A program made the translations under genes and the position numbers. A model generated the notes under the pieces. That model made no database searches. It saw only the letters and a list, made by a program, of their open reading frames with translations, and was not told where the DNA came from. Shown here piece after piece: positions 31,608-42,899 of a DNA stretch of 64,000 nt (positions are counted from its first letter, which is position 1; each line of letters begins with the position of its first letter). Source of the stretch: Rusavskia elegans (taxonomy: Eukaryota; Ascomycota; Lecanoromycetes; Teloschistales; Teloschistaceae); the NCBI GenBank assembly GCA_011316305.1, contig SAUG01000050.1, positions 496,001 through 560,000 of the forward strand, read 5' to 3'.

Positions 31608-31967
31608 ATGCCCCAGGAACTCGTATTAAGCGAGGACACACAGTGCATACACGATAAGTTTGACCGCCACATCACTCACCTCACCAATCTCAGCAAGATC
31701 GGCAACTTCTTAACCAGCAACCTCCACGACCGTGGCGGCGCAGGACTCAGGAACATAATCGTTCAAGAGCTCCAGGCTCTCAAGACTTTGCCAGAATGTT
31801 GTGGAGACGCTGAATGTGACGCCGAAGATCTTCTCAAACTCACAGCACTGGCAAAATCTTTAGGCTGCAAACATGACAAACAAAGTGAGGAATCGTGTAG
31901 GTTTCGGGATTTACATACGATCATTAGCAAAAGGATCAGGACAATGTCTTTGCTGGACGACCCATAG
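31608..31967 (+). CDS. Array gene 10: small helical CHCH-signature protein
   Basis: Single exon, 119 aa, the most compact complete member. Domain: FDRHITHLTNLSKIGNFLTS, then LRNIIVQELQALKTL; DLLKLTALAKSLGCKHDKQS continues into EESCRFRDLH, giving C-x-H-x7-C-x5-H, then TIISKRIRTMSLL. The extra motif CCGDAEC precedes the signature. No tail after the last helix, so this probably approximates the minimal domain. Function unknown. Confidence 0.68.
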   Translation: MPQELVLSEDTQCIHDKFDRHITHLTNLSKIGNFLTSNLHDRGGAGLRNIIVQELQALKTLPECCGDAECDAEDLLKLTALAKSLGCKHDKQSEESCRFRDLHTIISKRIRTMSLLDDP

Positions 31968-32548
31968 CCGTCAGTCAGGGAAGCGGGGTTTGTTGGACAG
32001 GGTGAGGAGCATGATAGTCCTAAGCGATTGTTTGATCAAGCGTTTTGTGGGGCTGGCTGGAGAATCTTGTCCTTGTTAGTCTCAGTTGAAACGTTGGGCC
32101 ATGTTCGATAGGAGAAACGTGCATGCCCGTAGACGCGGTTGCGGATGGCTGTCATAAAGTGCTCTCTTAGAATTATGAACACCTTTGTCCTTTGTAAATA
32201 CAAGCATTGCGAGCCTCGTGGCTTTTTAACCAATCGGACGTAATTTACCTGATCAAGGAAAATTAGCGATATCCTCTTCGGTTGACGCGGACGTCCGGCT
32301 TTGGTCTTACCGGCAGCCCTCGCCCGCCTGCAGCTACCCTTGATGACGGCTACACGAAACCAGTCAACCTCCAAGATCGCAGCATCCGGCTGCAGAACGA
32401 TCAAAGCGTCTTTGAGGTTGTTTCCGGTACTCAAAGCTTTGGTTTTCCGTCAAGGAGGGGTTTCTCGGAATTCCTTGTTACCCCTTGCATCCCTTGCTGC
32501 CCACAACATGGCGACAAATAAACCATCGCAACCCTCCACAATGATGTT

Positions 32549-33373
32549 ATGTCGACGATCATGAAGCCAGATTTCCTTGTGTCCACCTATGCGGCGTCCC
32601 AATTCTACCAACCACTGCCACCGAAATGGCTCAAGAGGAAGACGCACCTACCCAGAAACTTCGAGAAGCCCGCTCGCGAATCGCTAAAGGCTCTCGAGAC
32701 TCTAGCTGAGATTCGCTCAAAGCTGGATGACTTCGACACGACCCAAATTGATCTTTTGATCGACCACAAGATCAATCTGAACGCGCAGTTCACGCCTCGC
32801 AACGCCTTCGACGACTCGGAAGAATGCCAGCTTGAGCGGCTGTCACGGCTGACGGAGGTTCGCAAGAGGTTGGAAGGAACGAATTATGCGCTGGCGAATC
32901 TGGATGCTATGCTCAAGCTCAGTCTTGATAACCTCTCCATGGCGACTGGGATCTCTCGCGCTCATTCTGTACGCCCCTTCTTGTGTCCAGGCCTTCAAAA
33001 TGCTAACAAGATCAAGTTCCTCACGGCCCATATTCCCATTCTATCTTTTCGAACAGAGGCGTTCACTATCCACACCACAAGCCATGACACATCGGTCTCG
33101 CTGTTCTTCGATGATCGTACCCGTCAACTCCACGTTTACCAGGACGGGAAAAAGTCCTATTGGGAGGGACACGAGATCAAGCTAGCGCTTCTCGACATCT
33201 GGAAAGCGACCTGGGCTGAGAAGAGCGCTAAACTTTGCCTCCATCTCTTCAACCCCCACGACCTCTTGTACGAATCCTGTATGCTGGAGATGAAGGTGCC
33301 TAGGGATGCACGTGGTTTTTTGCAAAAGATGAGTGGGATCGCAAATTTCAAGACTTGCCGTGTGGAGAGGTGA
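32549..33373 (+). CDS. Unidentified 274-aa protein at the array end; N-terminus array-like
   Basis: Single exon from ATG 32549. Residues of about 45-130 recall the array domain: LKALETLAEIRSKLDDFD (gene 4 has LQSLESLVEVCTNYQRDN), then IDLLIDHKINLNAQF and LERLSRLTEVRKRLEG. The C-H-C-H ligands are missing. The second half (about 140-274) is different and beta-rich: PFLCPGLQNANKIKFLTAHI, then FFDDRTRQLHVYQDGKKSYW, KLCLHLFNPHDLLYESCMLE. I recognise no named domain in it. It has the same strand as the array, 0.6 kb beyond gene 10, and its promoter shows neither TATA box nor GASTCAT element. It may be a distant relative carrying an extra domain, or unrelated. Confidence 0.6.
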   Translation: MSTIMKPDFLVSTYAASQFYQPLPPKWLKRKTHLPRNFEKPARESLKALETLAEIRSKLDDFDTTQIDLLIDHKINLNAQFTPRNAFDDSEECQLERLSRLTEVRKRLEGTNYALANLDAMLKLSLDNLSMATGISRAHSVRPFLCPGLQNANKIKFLTAHIPILSFRTEAFTIHTTSHDTSVSLFFDDRTRQLHVYQDGKKSYWEGHEIKLALLDIWKATWAEKSAKLCLHLFNPHDLLYESCMLEMKVPRDARGFLQKMSGIANFKTCRVER

Positions 33374-33982
33374 TTCATATGCAAATAGAATCGCCGGCAT
33401 TTGATAGCTGACGTGAATGTTTAGTGACGAGATGAGTGAGCTTTTCGCCCGCGGACCGAAGTGTATTAGACTACCAGAGTAAAGATCCAGGGAAGGCCTT
33501 GAGTTTATGCATTTTGCAGCAGCATATTAAAGTATCCAATATACCTGTAGCGGTGGCTTAGGTATAGCCAGGAATGTACCCAAAAGCATCAATGTGACAA
33601 GCATGTGGTCCCTCCAGAGAGGTTTCCATGACTCTGAAGTCGAATGAGTTTAGAGCTGGGTAAGCTCACAGTGATGGCATGATAGGTATGGTATCTTCAT
33701 CCATAAGCTCCAGTCTGGAAGGTACGTGACCAGTCGATGATGGAGTCTTGGAATTGGAGACCCTAAAGTCGCCTTGCGTGTCAGTGCAGATGAATTGTCT
33801 TCCTATAGATAGTGATACCGATTGACCCTTCGCTGACTGAACCCTCCGTCGATTGCATTTTGACTATGAAGGCTCGTTATTTGCATATATTGGTCTTCTC
33901 GAGCGAAATAAAGGCACCATTTGTGTGCGCTGGGGAGGATAAAGGCTCATAAACCCATGTGTGTGTTCGGGCTAAAATGCTC

Positions 33983-34658
33983 TTATTCGCGTAATTTCAT
34001 CTCCCAGTCCGCGCATAGGCGGAACAAAGTACCCTCAGGGGTAGTGACATTGAATACAGCACTGTAATTCGCCTGAACTTGTCAGCATCAGGAGCCAGCA
34101 CATCCAGGTATGTGGCGCAACCCACCACTGGTACCCATCCGCCCAAGAGCAGGAAGGACTGATTCATTAATGCCGGACCGGGCTGAAGATGTTTGGTCCT
34201 TGTGTCGTTTTGGTAGACGTTTACCCAGCGGTAGAAATCGTCGATGCCTGGGATGGTCCCTACGCGTCCGTCATTGAAGTGTGGAGCAACGTTCCATGAT
34301 ATGGTGGCGTTAGTGATGTTCTTTGTGAGAGTTCCGGTGATGTTGACCTTGCATATGGTTTCACTGCACCCTTTATCAGTCCAGAGACCGACAGGTTGGC
34401 CTGATAATCTTCGGAATCCTCGTGAAATGCGACTTTGGGAAGACAGGAAATGTTCACGTAGACCATACACGGATTGGGGTCCATCCCCGCATGATCAATC
34501 TGGTATAGATGGTCTGTGGGGTCTACGCAATTTCGCCATGGTGTGTCTCCTGGAATCGGATATCTTGGCGCTGCCTGGCCCAAGGGTTTCTGATTGGGCG
34601 TGTATGAAGTCGACGCCGTCCCAGCTAATGCCAGTACTGCAAGAGGGATTACAAGCAT
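33983..34658 (-). CDS. Secreted ML-domain (NPC2/PG-PI transfer-like) lipid-binding protein
   Basis: Secreted or vacuolar protein of the MD-2-related lipid-recognition type, expected to bind a sterol or phospholipid. Exons 34469-34658, 34135-34400 and 33983-34072 give 181 aa. A signal peptide (MLVIPLAVLALAGTAS) is followed by PWRNCVDPTDHLYQIDHAGM, matching the ML start, then DPNPC and CKVNITGTLTKNITNA, the G-T-L strand. The last exon FNVTTPEGTLFRLCADWEMK is the typical ML end. Intron 1 has GTATGG..CAG (68 nt); intron 2 ends GCTGAC..TTCAG (62 nt); both are needed to keep the domain. At least six N-glycosylation sequons. The array signature is absent; it is unrelated to the array. Confidence 0.78.
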
Positions 34659-35417
34659 ATTAATATAGTTGGATTAGAGCGTGCAATCAAGGATCTTAGC
34701 TGTATCGAGTGTAATTGTAGGAAGCACGCAGATCTTAAAGAGTCAGGTAATCAACAAGACTGTACCGTAATTGCTGCGTCCTCATGCCAAGATATGCCCG
34801 GGTTTCATGACGTCTCTAGTGGCTTGGCAAGGCTTGTAGTAGCTGCCCGTATCTGCAGGGGTGCGGCGTCAATCTCATTGCCGCCTGGGTCGGAGTATGA
34901 ACCAACCAATCAATCAATATCCTTGTATTGAACAACAGGAGGTCCAGCTTTTCATTGAGGCACGAGCTACCTCCAAACCTCTGCACCTAGGAACCGAACC
35001 TGAACTGCCCATAATGCCGCCAGTACCAAAAGCTAACGCGTCAAAGACTGGTTAGTGGGTCTCTTTTGATCAACTCTACCCGGTGCTTCTGCCGCACTAA
35101 GCTCTAAATGGGAATGTCCAAACCGCGCAGTAATGCCAAGATACCAGACCAATCGCTGGATTGAGTAACTAGCTCACCAAGCCTCACCGAACTATTGGTT
35201 CACTGGCACTATAACCAACCAAAGACAAATGACTCATAGCAATCTGCTTCAATTTCTCGTCGATACTCTTGCATCCACCAATCCTCCACTGTCCGCTATT
35301 GTGCCAATTATCATCACACCGGCATCTCCAAAGGCGAATTCTGAACCTAAGTCGCCGAACTCTTTTACCTAGAAAAGCAACGACACGAGCATCGAATCCC
35401 TCCAAGAAGTTCGCAGC
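34659..35417. other. Divergent intergenic region
   Basis: Promoter region between the ML-domain gene (minus) and the gene at 35418 (plus). A TATAT-like stretch lies just upstream of the ML start. No other gene seen. Confidence 0.5.
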
Positions 35418-36224
35418 ATGACAAAGCGCTCGAGAATGATATCCCCCCGCATAAAGCCATTCATCAACAAGCTCTTCACGTCCAGGAAGCGTGACGAACT
35501 CGCAGCGGTCAACAGAGACAACAAGATGCTGTCAGGCGTCGAAAGAAATTCCGATGGACCGCCAGAAGGGTTGGGCGGAATGGTGGCGGAGTACATCAGA
35601 TCGATGACCGAAGTCCGCGTAGCCGCAGAATTTCGCGACTACGTAGCGTGGGCACACCAGGAGTTACAGACAGATGATATACAGTCGGTGCTATGGACAC
35701 ATCCGCCACCGCCGACCCCGAATGTTGACTGGCAGGTGTTTGAGTCACAGCTGGCTCAGGATGAAGAGAAACTTCGTATTCATCGCCTCATTACTCGAGG
35801 TTCCCAACTCCCAGATAATTACGAAAAACCACATGTCCCATGGTTTTCCGAGTTCGCGACGGCTGTGGAGATCCTCGGAACGGACGACGAGGACATACGG
35901 AACCAAATCAAAGCGTATGCCCAGGGGAAATCAATGTGTCACGAAGGTATCTATCAATTAGTCTATGAAGGCGATTTAGACGGCCTAGCACAGCGGCTCG
36001 CACGGGAGACAGCCAATCTGGAATGGTTTTTCAGAGATAGGGATGATCCACAGGAGGAGATAAGTATGCGTTACATCCTGGAGCGTATTCAGAGCCAGTT
36101 CTTTACTCGTTGCTTTCTCCAAGAGAACAAGGTAGTATACTCATTGACGGAGGAGTCCGAACGTCAACAGATGGCACATTTCGGAGGGCAGTCAGCTGGT
36201 TATGAAGACTATTCAAACTACTGA
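35418..36224 (+). CDS. Hypothetical protein, 268 aa
   Basis: Single exon from ATG 35418 to TGA. No domain recognised, no signal peptide or membrane segment. The N-terminus is basic (MTKRSRMISPRIKPF), the rest acidic and mainly helical, with VAAEFRDYVAWAHQELQTDD, a proline stretch THPPPPTPNVDW and IHRLITRGSQLPDNYEKP. Codon use and length support a real gene. It may be lineage-restricted. Confidence 0.6.
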   Translation: MTKRSRMISPRIKPFINKLFTSRKRDELAAVNRDNKMLSGVERNSDGPPEGLGGMVAEYIRSMTEVRVAAEFRDYVAWAHQELQTDDIQSVLWTHPPPPTPNVDWQVFESQLAQDEEKLRIHRLITRGSQLPDNYEKPHVPWFSEFATAVEILGTDDEDIRNQIKAYAQGKSMCHEGIYQLVYEGDLDGLAQRLARETANLEWFFRDRDDPQEEISMRYILERIQSQFFTRCFLQENKVVYSLTEESERQQMAHFGGQSAGYEDYSNY

Positions 36225-39200
36225 TGCGGCAAGGTTGCTTCCAGGCTGTAAAACGCATCTTGTACATCGCTCGATTTCGATCTGCATCAGGACCAAGACA
36301 TGGGCTTCACATTGATGAAACCAGGAGTGTTCATAGTAATATTAAAGGATTATCCGGTTCAATATAACTACTGTCGCGGTCTCTTCTTATTACTCCTCTC
36401 CAGTTCACGATCACCATGATCATTTATTACGCATGCACTATGATCTACCATATACAGCACGATAGGATACCCGCGTGTTTAAAAGTTCATACTCATAGCT
36501 AAGAACTGTACTGCGTTGAGTCGCGTCTCAAAGGGATTGTCGAGCGAGAACAAGATTTAAGCAAACATTTCCTCCGGCGGCCCCGACAGCTCGAAAAGTT
36601 CCAACTCATGGCTGGAAATCCTACAACATTAAGTCGGCAATGAAAACATGCGCGACAACCGGAATTACCTGTGAGTATTGAGCAAGTATACTGAACAATT
36701 TCCCCCCGGCCCCTTTTTCGCAAATAATTTTTTTTTTTTTTTTGAGATCTTATACAATCGTGTTTCAATACCATATGCGCGGCGACAATCATTGTTTATA
36801 CAACAGTCAACCCTCGTAGCAAAAGTCAAGCATGGGTTGCAGCGCAAGTGATTACTTCTATTCTAATATCACATCCCCCGCCTTGGCATTCGATTCAGGG
36901 GCTTATCGTATCAACGATCTGTGGTAATAAGGGCGTATAACAGTCAGGACCTCGATATACGATTTCGCTGGAATAAAGGCTTAGACTATATAATCCAGCA
37001 TCTCCTTAAATACTGCGTGGATAGTGCGGGCCTATCTTGCGATTGATTTTGAACACGAGAGAGGGTCTGTACTGACCCCCAAATCAGATGCCACAACTAG
37101 CGGGTGAGGTAATCTTCTTTCACCACTATTCCTCCACCATGAGTGTACCTTTTCGCCTTCCTCGGTCCAGTCCAAACATCAAAAAATGCAGACGAGCTTC
37201 TACCGCAAAGTCTCCTCTTTAAGATTATACATGTTGATTCTGCTCCATCGTCAGGATTCTCTGGTCCGAATTAGCGTACTTTCGTGCGTGTAAGGTGCAA
37301 GCATGCTCAGGCAGTAGCCATGGTAGGGAGTGCATGATCCGCATTTTATTTATTTAGTTAATTTGTTTTGGTTTTGATGCCCGGTGAACCAGTGGTTCGG
37401 TGAGCAAATCAAGCGTTGGTACACCAGCATCGAATACACACTTATACCCCAGTTCAATTAACGCAAATAACGGTTCCTTGGAATTTCAGTTCGAATTTAC
37501 TCAGCAATATGACGCATCCTTCCACCGAGCACTTTACTTACATGAATACAGCTTTAAAGTCTGGTCTTTACAATTCGACGCTTTAGTAAAGTTTACTGTA
37601 TGTATTTACTCCGCCTTGTTCTTGCAAGTGCGCCACAACAGGGGCCGGAGCCTGAGCCGGGAGAGCAATCACTTCAACAAAATGAAACGGGCTTAGGCGG
37701 CGCGGTCTAAGCAAGGCATTTAGAACCTCGCAAGCAACCAAAGACTCAGGGCCAATGATGACTGGAGGCATAGTAGCCAGCCTCCCACCGACGACGAGCG
37801 GCGCAACCGGGTTGCGCTTTGCCATGATTTTTAAACAAGATTGTTACCGGAATGACTGCGAAGATAATCTACAAGCCTAAATGCAGTTTTCTTCAATCAT
37901 AGCAAATCTCACTTTAAGACCCCCAGGAAAACGGGCCACGTTGCGAACCAGAAATTGGCACATTGGGGCGCTGGGTCAAGTTCGCCCGTTCACCGGGGTC
38001 AATCCCCATAGCAGGCCTACATTGGACCGGTACCACTGCTAAAGAATATCTGGTCTGATTGCGATGCCTGTATCGTAATCCGGAATATATCTGGATCATC
38101 CCAGAGGATCGTTACATCTGGACGCCTCTGGCGACCGAGAATACTCAGTGCTTCTGCTCTTCCCTTGAGGAAGTCCGATCCAACTCATCCCAGCCGTTGG
38201 GGGGCTCCTTGACGTAGCTACCCATATCACCGGTCAATTGCTGCAGCTACTTCCGGATATCGGTATGATAGCACGCCGGGCTCCATTCAGCAAGGTTGAA
38301 AGTTTTTGCCTACAGGCGAGGGTCCGATGACAACTGAGATAGTAGAGATTCTCCATCTCTTCTCTTATTCAGATACAGTGCTGCGGTCTTTTCTCCGCCT
38401 CTGGGGACGCGAGCTTTGTCTACAATTCCAAATACGAAAGCCGATCTGAATGAATCTCGTACAATTCCCGAGAACACGACTGCCAATTCTTTTGTGCGAG
38501 TTTCCGAGTCAGCGCTCGTTACTTCACTGTGTCACCAGAACAGGCATCGACCCGCTGGCGAAAGCCCTTCTCGCAATAGTTTTCGGAGCAAAAACCGAGT
38601 GCACAGCTGGTAACTACGCAATGGCAGCACCAGGGAGAGCTTGAATGGATCAGTCATTTCACCTTGTAATCATAATCAATGAAGTCTCATGAAGCTGTGC
38701 AGTTTTCATAGTGCTAAGCATGTTGGAATCCCAGGTGATGAAAACGAAGTCTATCGATACTTCAAATTTTGTCGATCGACCTTGCGATGTCGGTAGTACT
38801 CCGTTGTACTGGTAAACACAGTGAGCCTTCGAGTGTCTTATCCAGTGTAGATTGTCGAGGGTCCATCCATTGTGAGGTGAAGTAATATACCTATACGTAG
38901 CAACAGCCAGTGACCTTAAAAAGCATATATAGACTGCTTAGATGTTTACTTTCTTTGGCTAATCCTATTCTGGTCGCAACGATGAGGTAGACTGAGGAAA
39001 ATAGATGGTGTCTGGTAGGCCATAGCCATTTTATCCATTCACATGGCTTCATCCGTGCCAATAGTGGTCTGGCTTGAAGATTATCAGACACTGTTTAAAG
39101 ATGTCTGCCATTTGTGGAAACAAGCACGCTGCCTACGTTGTTTGGCGATCCTCAACTATTTTTTCGTCCCTTTCACCCAAAGAGCATTCGCTGTAGTCTC

Positions 39201-40037
39201 TAGGATACACTCGACACATTGAGAGGTGTCATGTAGGTAGGGTACGATTGACTATGGAGAGCTATGGCCAAGGTTCGGGAGGAAGGCCTGGAGAAGACAT
39301 AAGACCCAGCTATATAGAGCTAGTCCCCATTTGTCCTACAAGTCGCCCCCTCTGCAATATATATACCTATTTCCCCTTTTGGTGTTTTAGAAATCTCGAA
39401 GCTCCTGAATCCTCCTGGCGTACTACCCTGAAGAAACCCCTATCGACCATTGTCCGCCTATAACCACCATGTTTCATACTGTGATTCCAGATGGGGAAAA
39501 AGGCCAAGCCGGGGCCGGCCCCCCGGGGGGGGGGGAGGTTCGAAATCTGTGACAAGTTGCAAATGGTGTGCAGTAATACTGTGGCGCCAGACGTAGCCTC
39601 GCAACACAGTGATTGACTCATCCGTGTCCATCTGGGAATACCATCAAGATAATGGTTGGAATCGTACTGCTGAAAAAGTAATGCGTATGGTGAAACTGTA
39701 GGCGTGATTAGAAAACGGAAAGAACATGGTTTGGATCGTTCGAAGTTTTCCAAATTCGATTCATGTCGACTTCCTCCTCCTTCTCGGAAAGCAGTGCTCC
39801 AAAATCTCTTTCTCCAATCTCCCTTTTCAAGGCTTCTGGGTCGAGGCCATGGTTGTACCCCCACCTCAAAAGTTCCTGAAATTTCAAAAGATCTTCATGG
39901 AACTTCCCATAAGACGATATGGCTCGTCCACCTCATGGTTGTTCGACATGAAGCTTATGATGTCTGCAAAAGGCTGGACAAGTGGAAGCTGCACGCGTTA
40001 TGGGGTGACTTATATGAGCGATAGAGTCGAGAGGGGG
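36225..40037. other. Gene-poor region
   Basis: No convincing gene in 3.8 kb. A poly-T run lies at 36728-36743. AGGGCGTATAACAGTCAGGA near 36930-36950, continuing into CCTCGAT, repeats the block at 7359-7386. A minus-strand 80-codon ATG frame at 37583-37825 (MAKRNPVAPLVVGG) has no recognised domain. A G/C-only palindromic run sits at 39511-39535. Overlapping frames near 39370-40046 on both strands are mutually exclusive and carry no motif. Confidence 0.45.
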
Positions 40038-40550
40038 CTACAGTGAGCCATCTTTGCGGAGCTTGGTGTACGTCTCTCTATGAGCTGCTTGCGCTTGTTG
40101 GAGCTGCTCTCTGGGCCTTTCTGTCTCCTCTTCCATAATCGCCTTGGACTGCAATTCTCCATAATCTTTCCGGCTCCATGGCGCAACTCGGATCTTTGGA
40201 TCTGGATAAACAAGAGAAGGACTGGAAACGACATCTCCTGACAGATCTTCGGCCATATACTTGCTCTTTGGATACTACTTGCACTTTGGATGCGGACGCT
40301 CGATGTCGAGAGAGATGGTAGTTGACTTCTTTCAAACATAGAGAGAAGCCTTCTTTTATGCAGTGTGAAGTCCGACCACAAACCTTTCCTTCTTGCGCCG
40401 GATAAGCAAATCAGCCACATAGCTGGGAAGTCGATTATGGTCGTGTGGCAGCGAAATTCCACTTTGACGAGCAGGGATTGTACTTCGCTTGATCTCCGGC
40501 CATAAATCGCCTTCATCGGCTCCCACGCAAACTTGAACTGCATCAGCCAT
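40038..40550 (-). CDS. Candidate two-exon gene of unknown function
   Basis: ATG 40550; exons 40384-40550 and 40038-40263 with a 120-nt GT..AG intron joined in phase give 130 aa. Exon 1 reads naturally (HDHNRLPSYVADLLIRRKKE) and exon 2 has IRVAPWSRKDYGELQ and the charged helix EEETERPREQLQQAQAAHRE. I recognise no family. A competing continuous frame from 40726 exists but looks less protein-like. It may be the 3' part of a decayed gene. Confidence 0.35.
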
Positions 40551-41984
40551 CTCTTGGAATTTCTGTGGGGTTCCCTATGAAAGTCTGGTATATTGTACTG
40601 CAAGGTTGCAGTCAGTTTTGGGAACTGTGCTTTGTTGGGAAGGTGCGGAAAGCAGGTGTAAACAAAGGATTCTCTGTAAGTGTGGGATTGCTGGGTTGTC
40701 GTAATGGAGGACATCACACCCACCACCTACACAGTAAGTACTTTAAGCCACCTAGGCCCTGAAAAATCGCCGCTGGTATCTCTCTCCTCTTTACTCATGA
40801 AAGCAGATAGCTGACATGATTTGAAGTCTTATCTATACCTTCTCTCAACAAAGTCGTTACGGGACATCTAGACCGAACCCAAAGACGATGTTTCAGCAAA
40901 GGGAAAGTCGCAATTACTTATTTTGGGCGACGTTGCATTTGAAAGAACGTCGGGTTGAGGTCGATGTCTTTGGCCACCTTGCCGATATCTTCATGCCATG
41001 GAATATGACGTGAAACAGCTATTCGGACAAAACATGACTGGTCTCTATTCTTTGAAACGATGGGTCTTCCTACTGAGCGTATTAGACAATTTTCGAGGCA
41101 GATGAGTGACCAAAAGTATGACTTGATGACGAGTATTTGCTTGAGTGAACCTGGGGGGAATGTGGAAGCTCAGAGGAGAGAAATGTGAAAGTATGGAAGT
41201 TTTGTAGAATGAAGACAACATCGACTGTGCTATGTCAACGAGGTTCTTAATTTCCTAGCAATCGTCATCGCGACGGGCAATAAGATGATATCGACCACTG
41301 GTGGAGGGTTTGGAAATCTCCTGGGGAGGTAGACTTCGAGGTGTCTGGTGGAAGCGGCGACTGGTATCCATTCATACTATAGCAACTAAGCAAACGACCG
41401 TCACACGAACTAATCCCGCAACGCGTTGATATCGAGGATGCCAGGTTCGATGTTTACCCGGGGGCACAGGAAACGCGTAACCCGGACAAAACGATTCTGC
41501 CCAATACGCATCATCTTGCTCATTCTTTGTTCCTCATCTGCGGGCTTGTGTGTTGGGCTCCATGATAATTACCTTATCGGCTGCTGTAGGTGTAACACCC
41601 GTGCTTATGGTTTAAACGTCTCGGTAATCACGTTTCGATCCCATTTGGGGTAGAGAAGCTTGTAGATTGAGCACGGATCGAGGGAAAGCCAGAGCCGCGT
41701 CGGTAGGAACGACGACCCAATTTCTGGAATGAATATGACAATTCTGCCGGTTATCTGTACGTATAGCACAGTCTTTGTTGTAGTGGCGTTTCAATTTCAA
41801 TATCTGCTCTTGAATTTTGGGAAATCCTTCGAAATTTTGGTGAAATTGTGTCGATGACCCGAACCTTGATTACGTCCATCGAATGGACTGTAGCTGCAAA
41901 CCACACACCTTCGAATGTATAAGTCCGTCTATACTTTGTACGCCGACTTAGATTTTCTGGATGGTCCTTCGTTCGTGGTAATCG
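40551..41984. other. No gene seen
   Basis: 1.4 kb with only short frames lacking motifs. Flanked by a doubtful gene and a methyltransferase pseudogene. Confidence 0.5.
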
Positions 41985-42815
41985 TCAATTGTCCAGACTA
42001 CTCCTTGGCATATATCTAATCCCTCGGAACCAGAGATCGAATCCTGACTGGCAATCGATACAGCCAGGCGGGAGTTGTGGTGGCATTGCGTTAGTGATAA
42101 TAAGGCCTATATCGCTCGCAATGTCCCTCGCATATTGACGGCATTCTTCGAATGCCTGGTTCTCGGCCCCTTGGAAGGCTCTAAGCATCGTTACCGTGCT
42201 GGCATTCAGGTTTACCGGGCGCGGACCAACAAGAACAGCCCCTCCGTCACGGGCAGGATGTGGGATATCGACGATCATAGATCCTCCAGGCGTTAGCATC
42301 TGTGCCCACTGTTGTAGCAGGGCTACGCGTTTGTCAATTCGGCAATTGAGGAGGACGCGTTGGGCGGTGAGCAGATGGATTTGGCCCCGTGGGGCAAGCT
42401 TATCCCGTAATGCGTCCTGGTGATCAATAACATCGTAGGTGAAGGCATCTAGCTCAGGGGGTCCCGGAAGAGCCCTAGTGGCTGGCCAGCGTTTTCGTAT
42501 GGCTTGGTCGAGCATTCCATCGAGACCGTCTACGAGGACGACCCTGGGAAAGAGGCCTCGTGTCGCGAGCTTATCGACGCACGCGAGCGCTGTTTTGCCG
42601 GTGCCCGTCCCTAAGTCGACGTATTAGTGGAGAGTTGTTATCATGGGAACTTGTGAGGCTATCAGGGCAGCGGTTTCGTTGAACCCGGTGATTACGGCGT
42701 CGTAGGCCGAAATCTGCTGAGGAGAATAGATTGTGGACAGAGCATGATAAGAATGATGGAATCCATCACTGGTATAGTCAGCCGTCCGTAAGGCGATTCT
42801 AGCAGCAATGTAGGT
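41985..42815 (-). pseudogene. Class I SAM-dependent methyltransferase, disrupted
   Basis: Reading on the minus strand from about 42815: DYTSDGFHHSYHALSTIYSP, then ISAYDAVITGFNETAALIAS, then a TAA stop at 42624-42626, immediately followed in the same frame by YVDLGTGTGKTALACVDKL (SAM-binding motif I) and VVLVDGLDGMLDQAIRKRWP. A clean 176-codon frame ends at 41985 with MLTPGGSMIVDIPHPARDGG (post-motif region) and LWFRGIRYMP. No in-frame ATG precedes motif I. The open frame alone would lack the SAM site, so this is a broken gene rather than a short enzyme. The parent resembles small-molecule methyltransferases of fungal clusters. Confidence 0.7.
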
Positions 42816-42899
42816 ATGGTCCCGTCCTCACACAGGATTCTGCTGCCTAGTGCCAGGTACCACATCCAACTCAACTTCTCAGGTAGCAGGACGGCCTCA

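Noticed and set aside
39367..40046. Overlapping frames on both strands
   Set aside because: Mutually exclusive, lack motifs, and starts are partly non-ATG.
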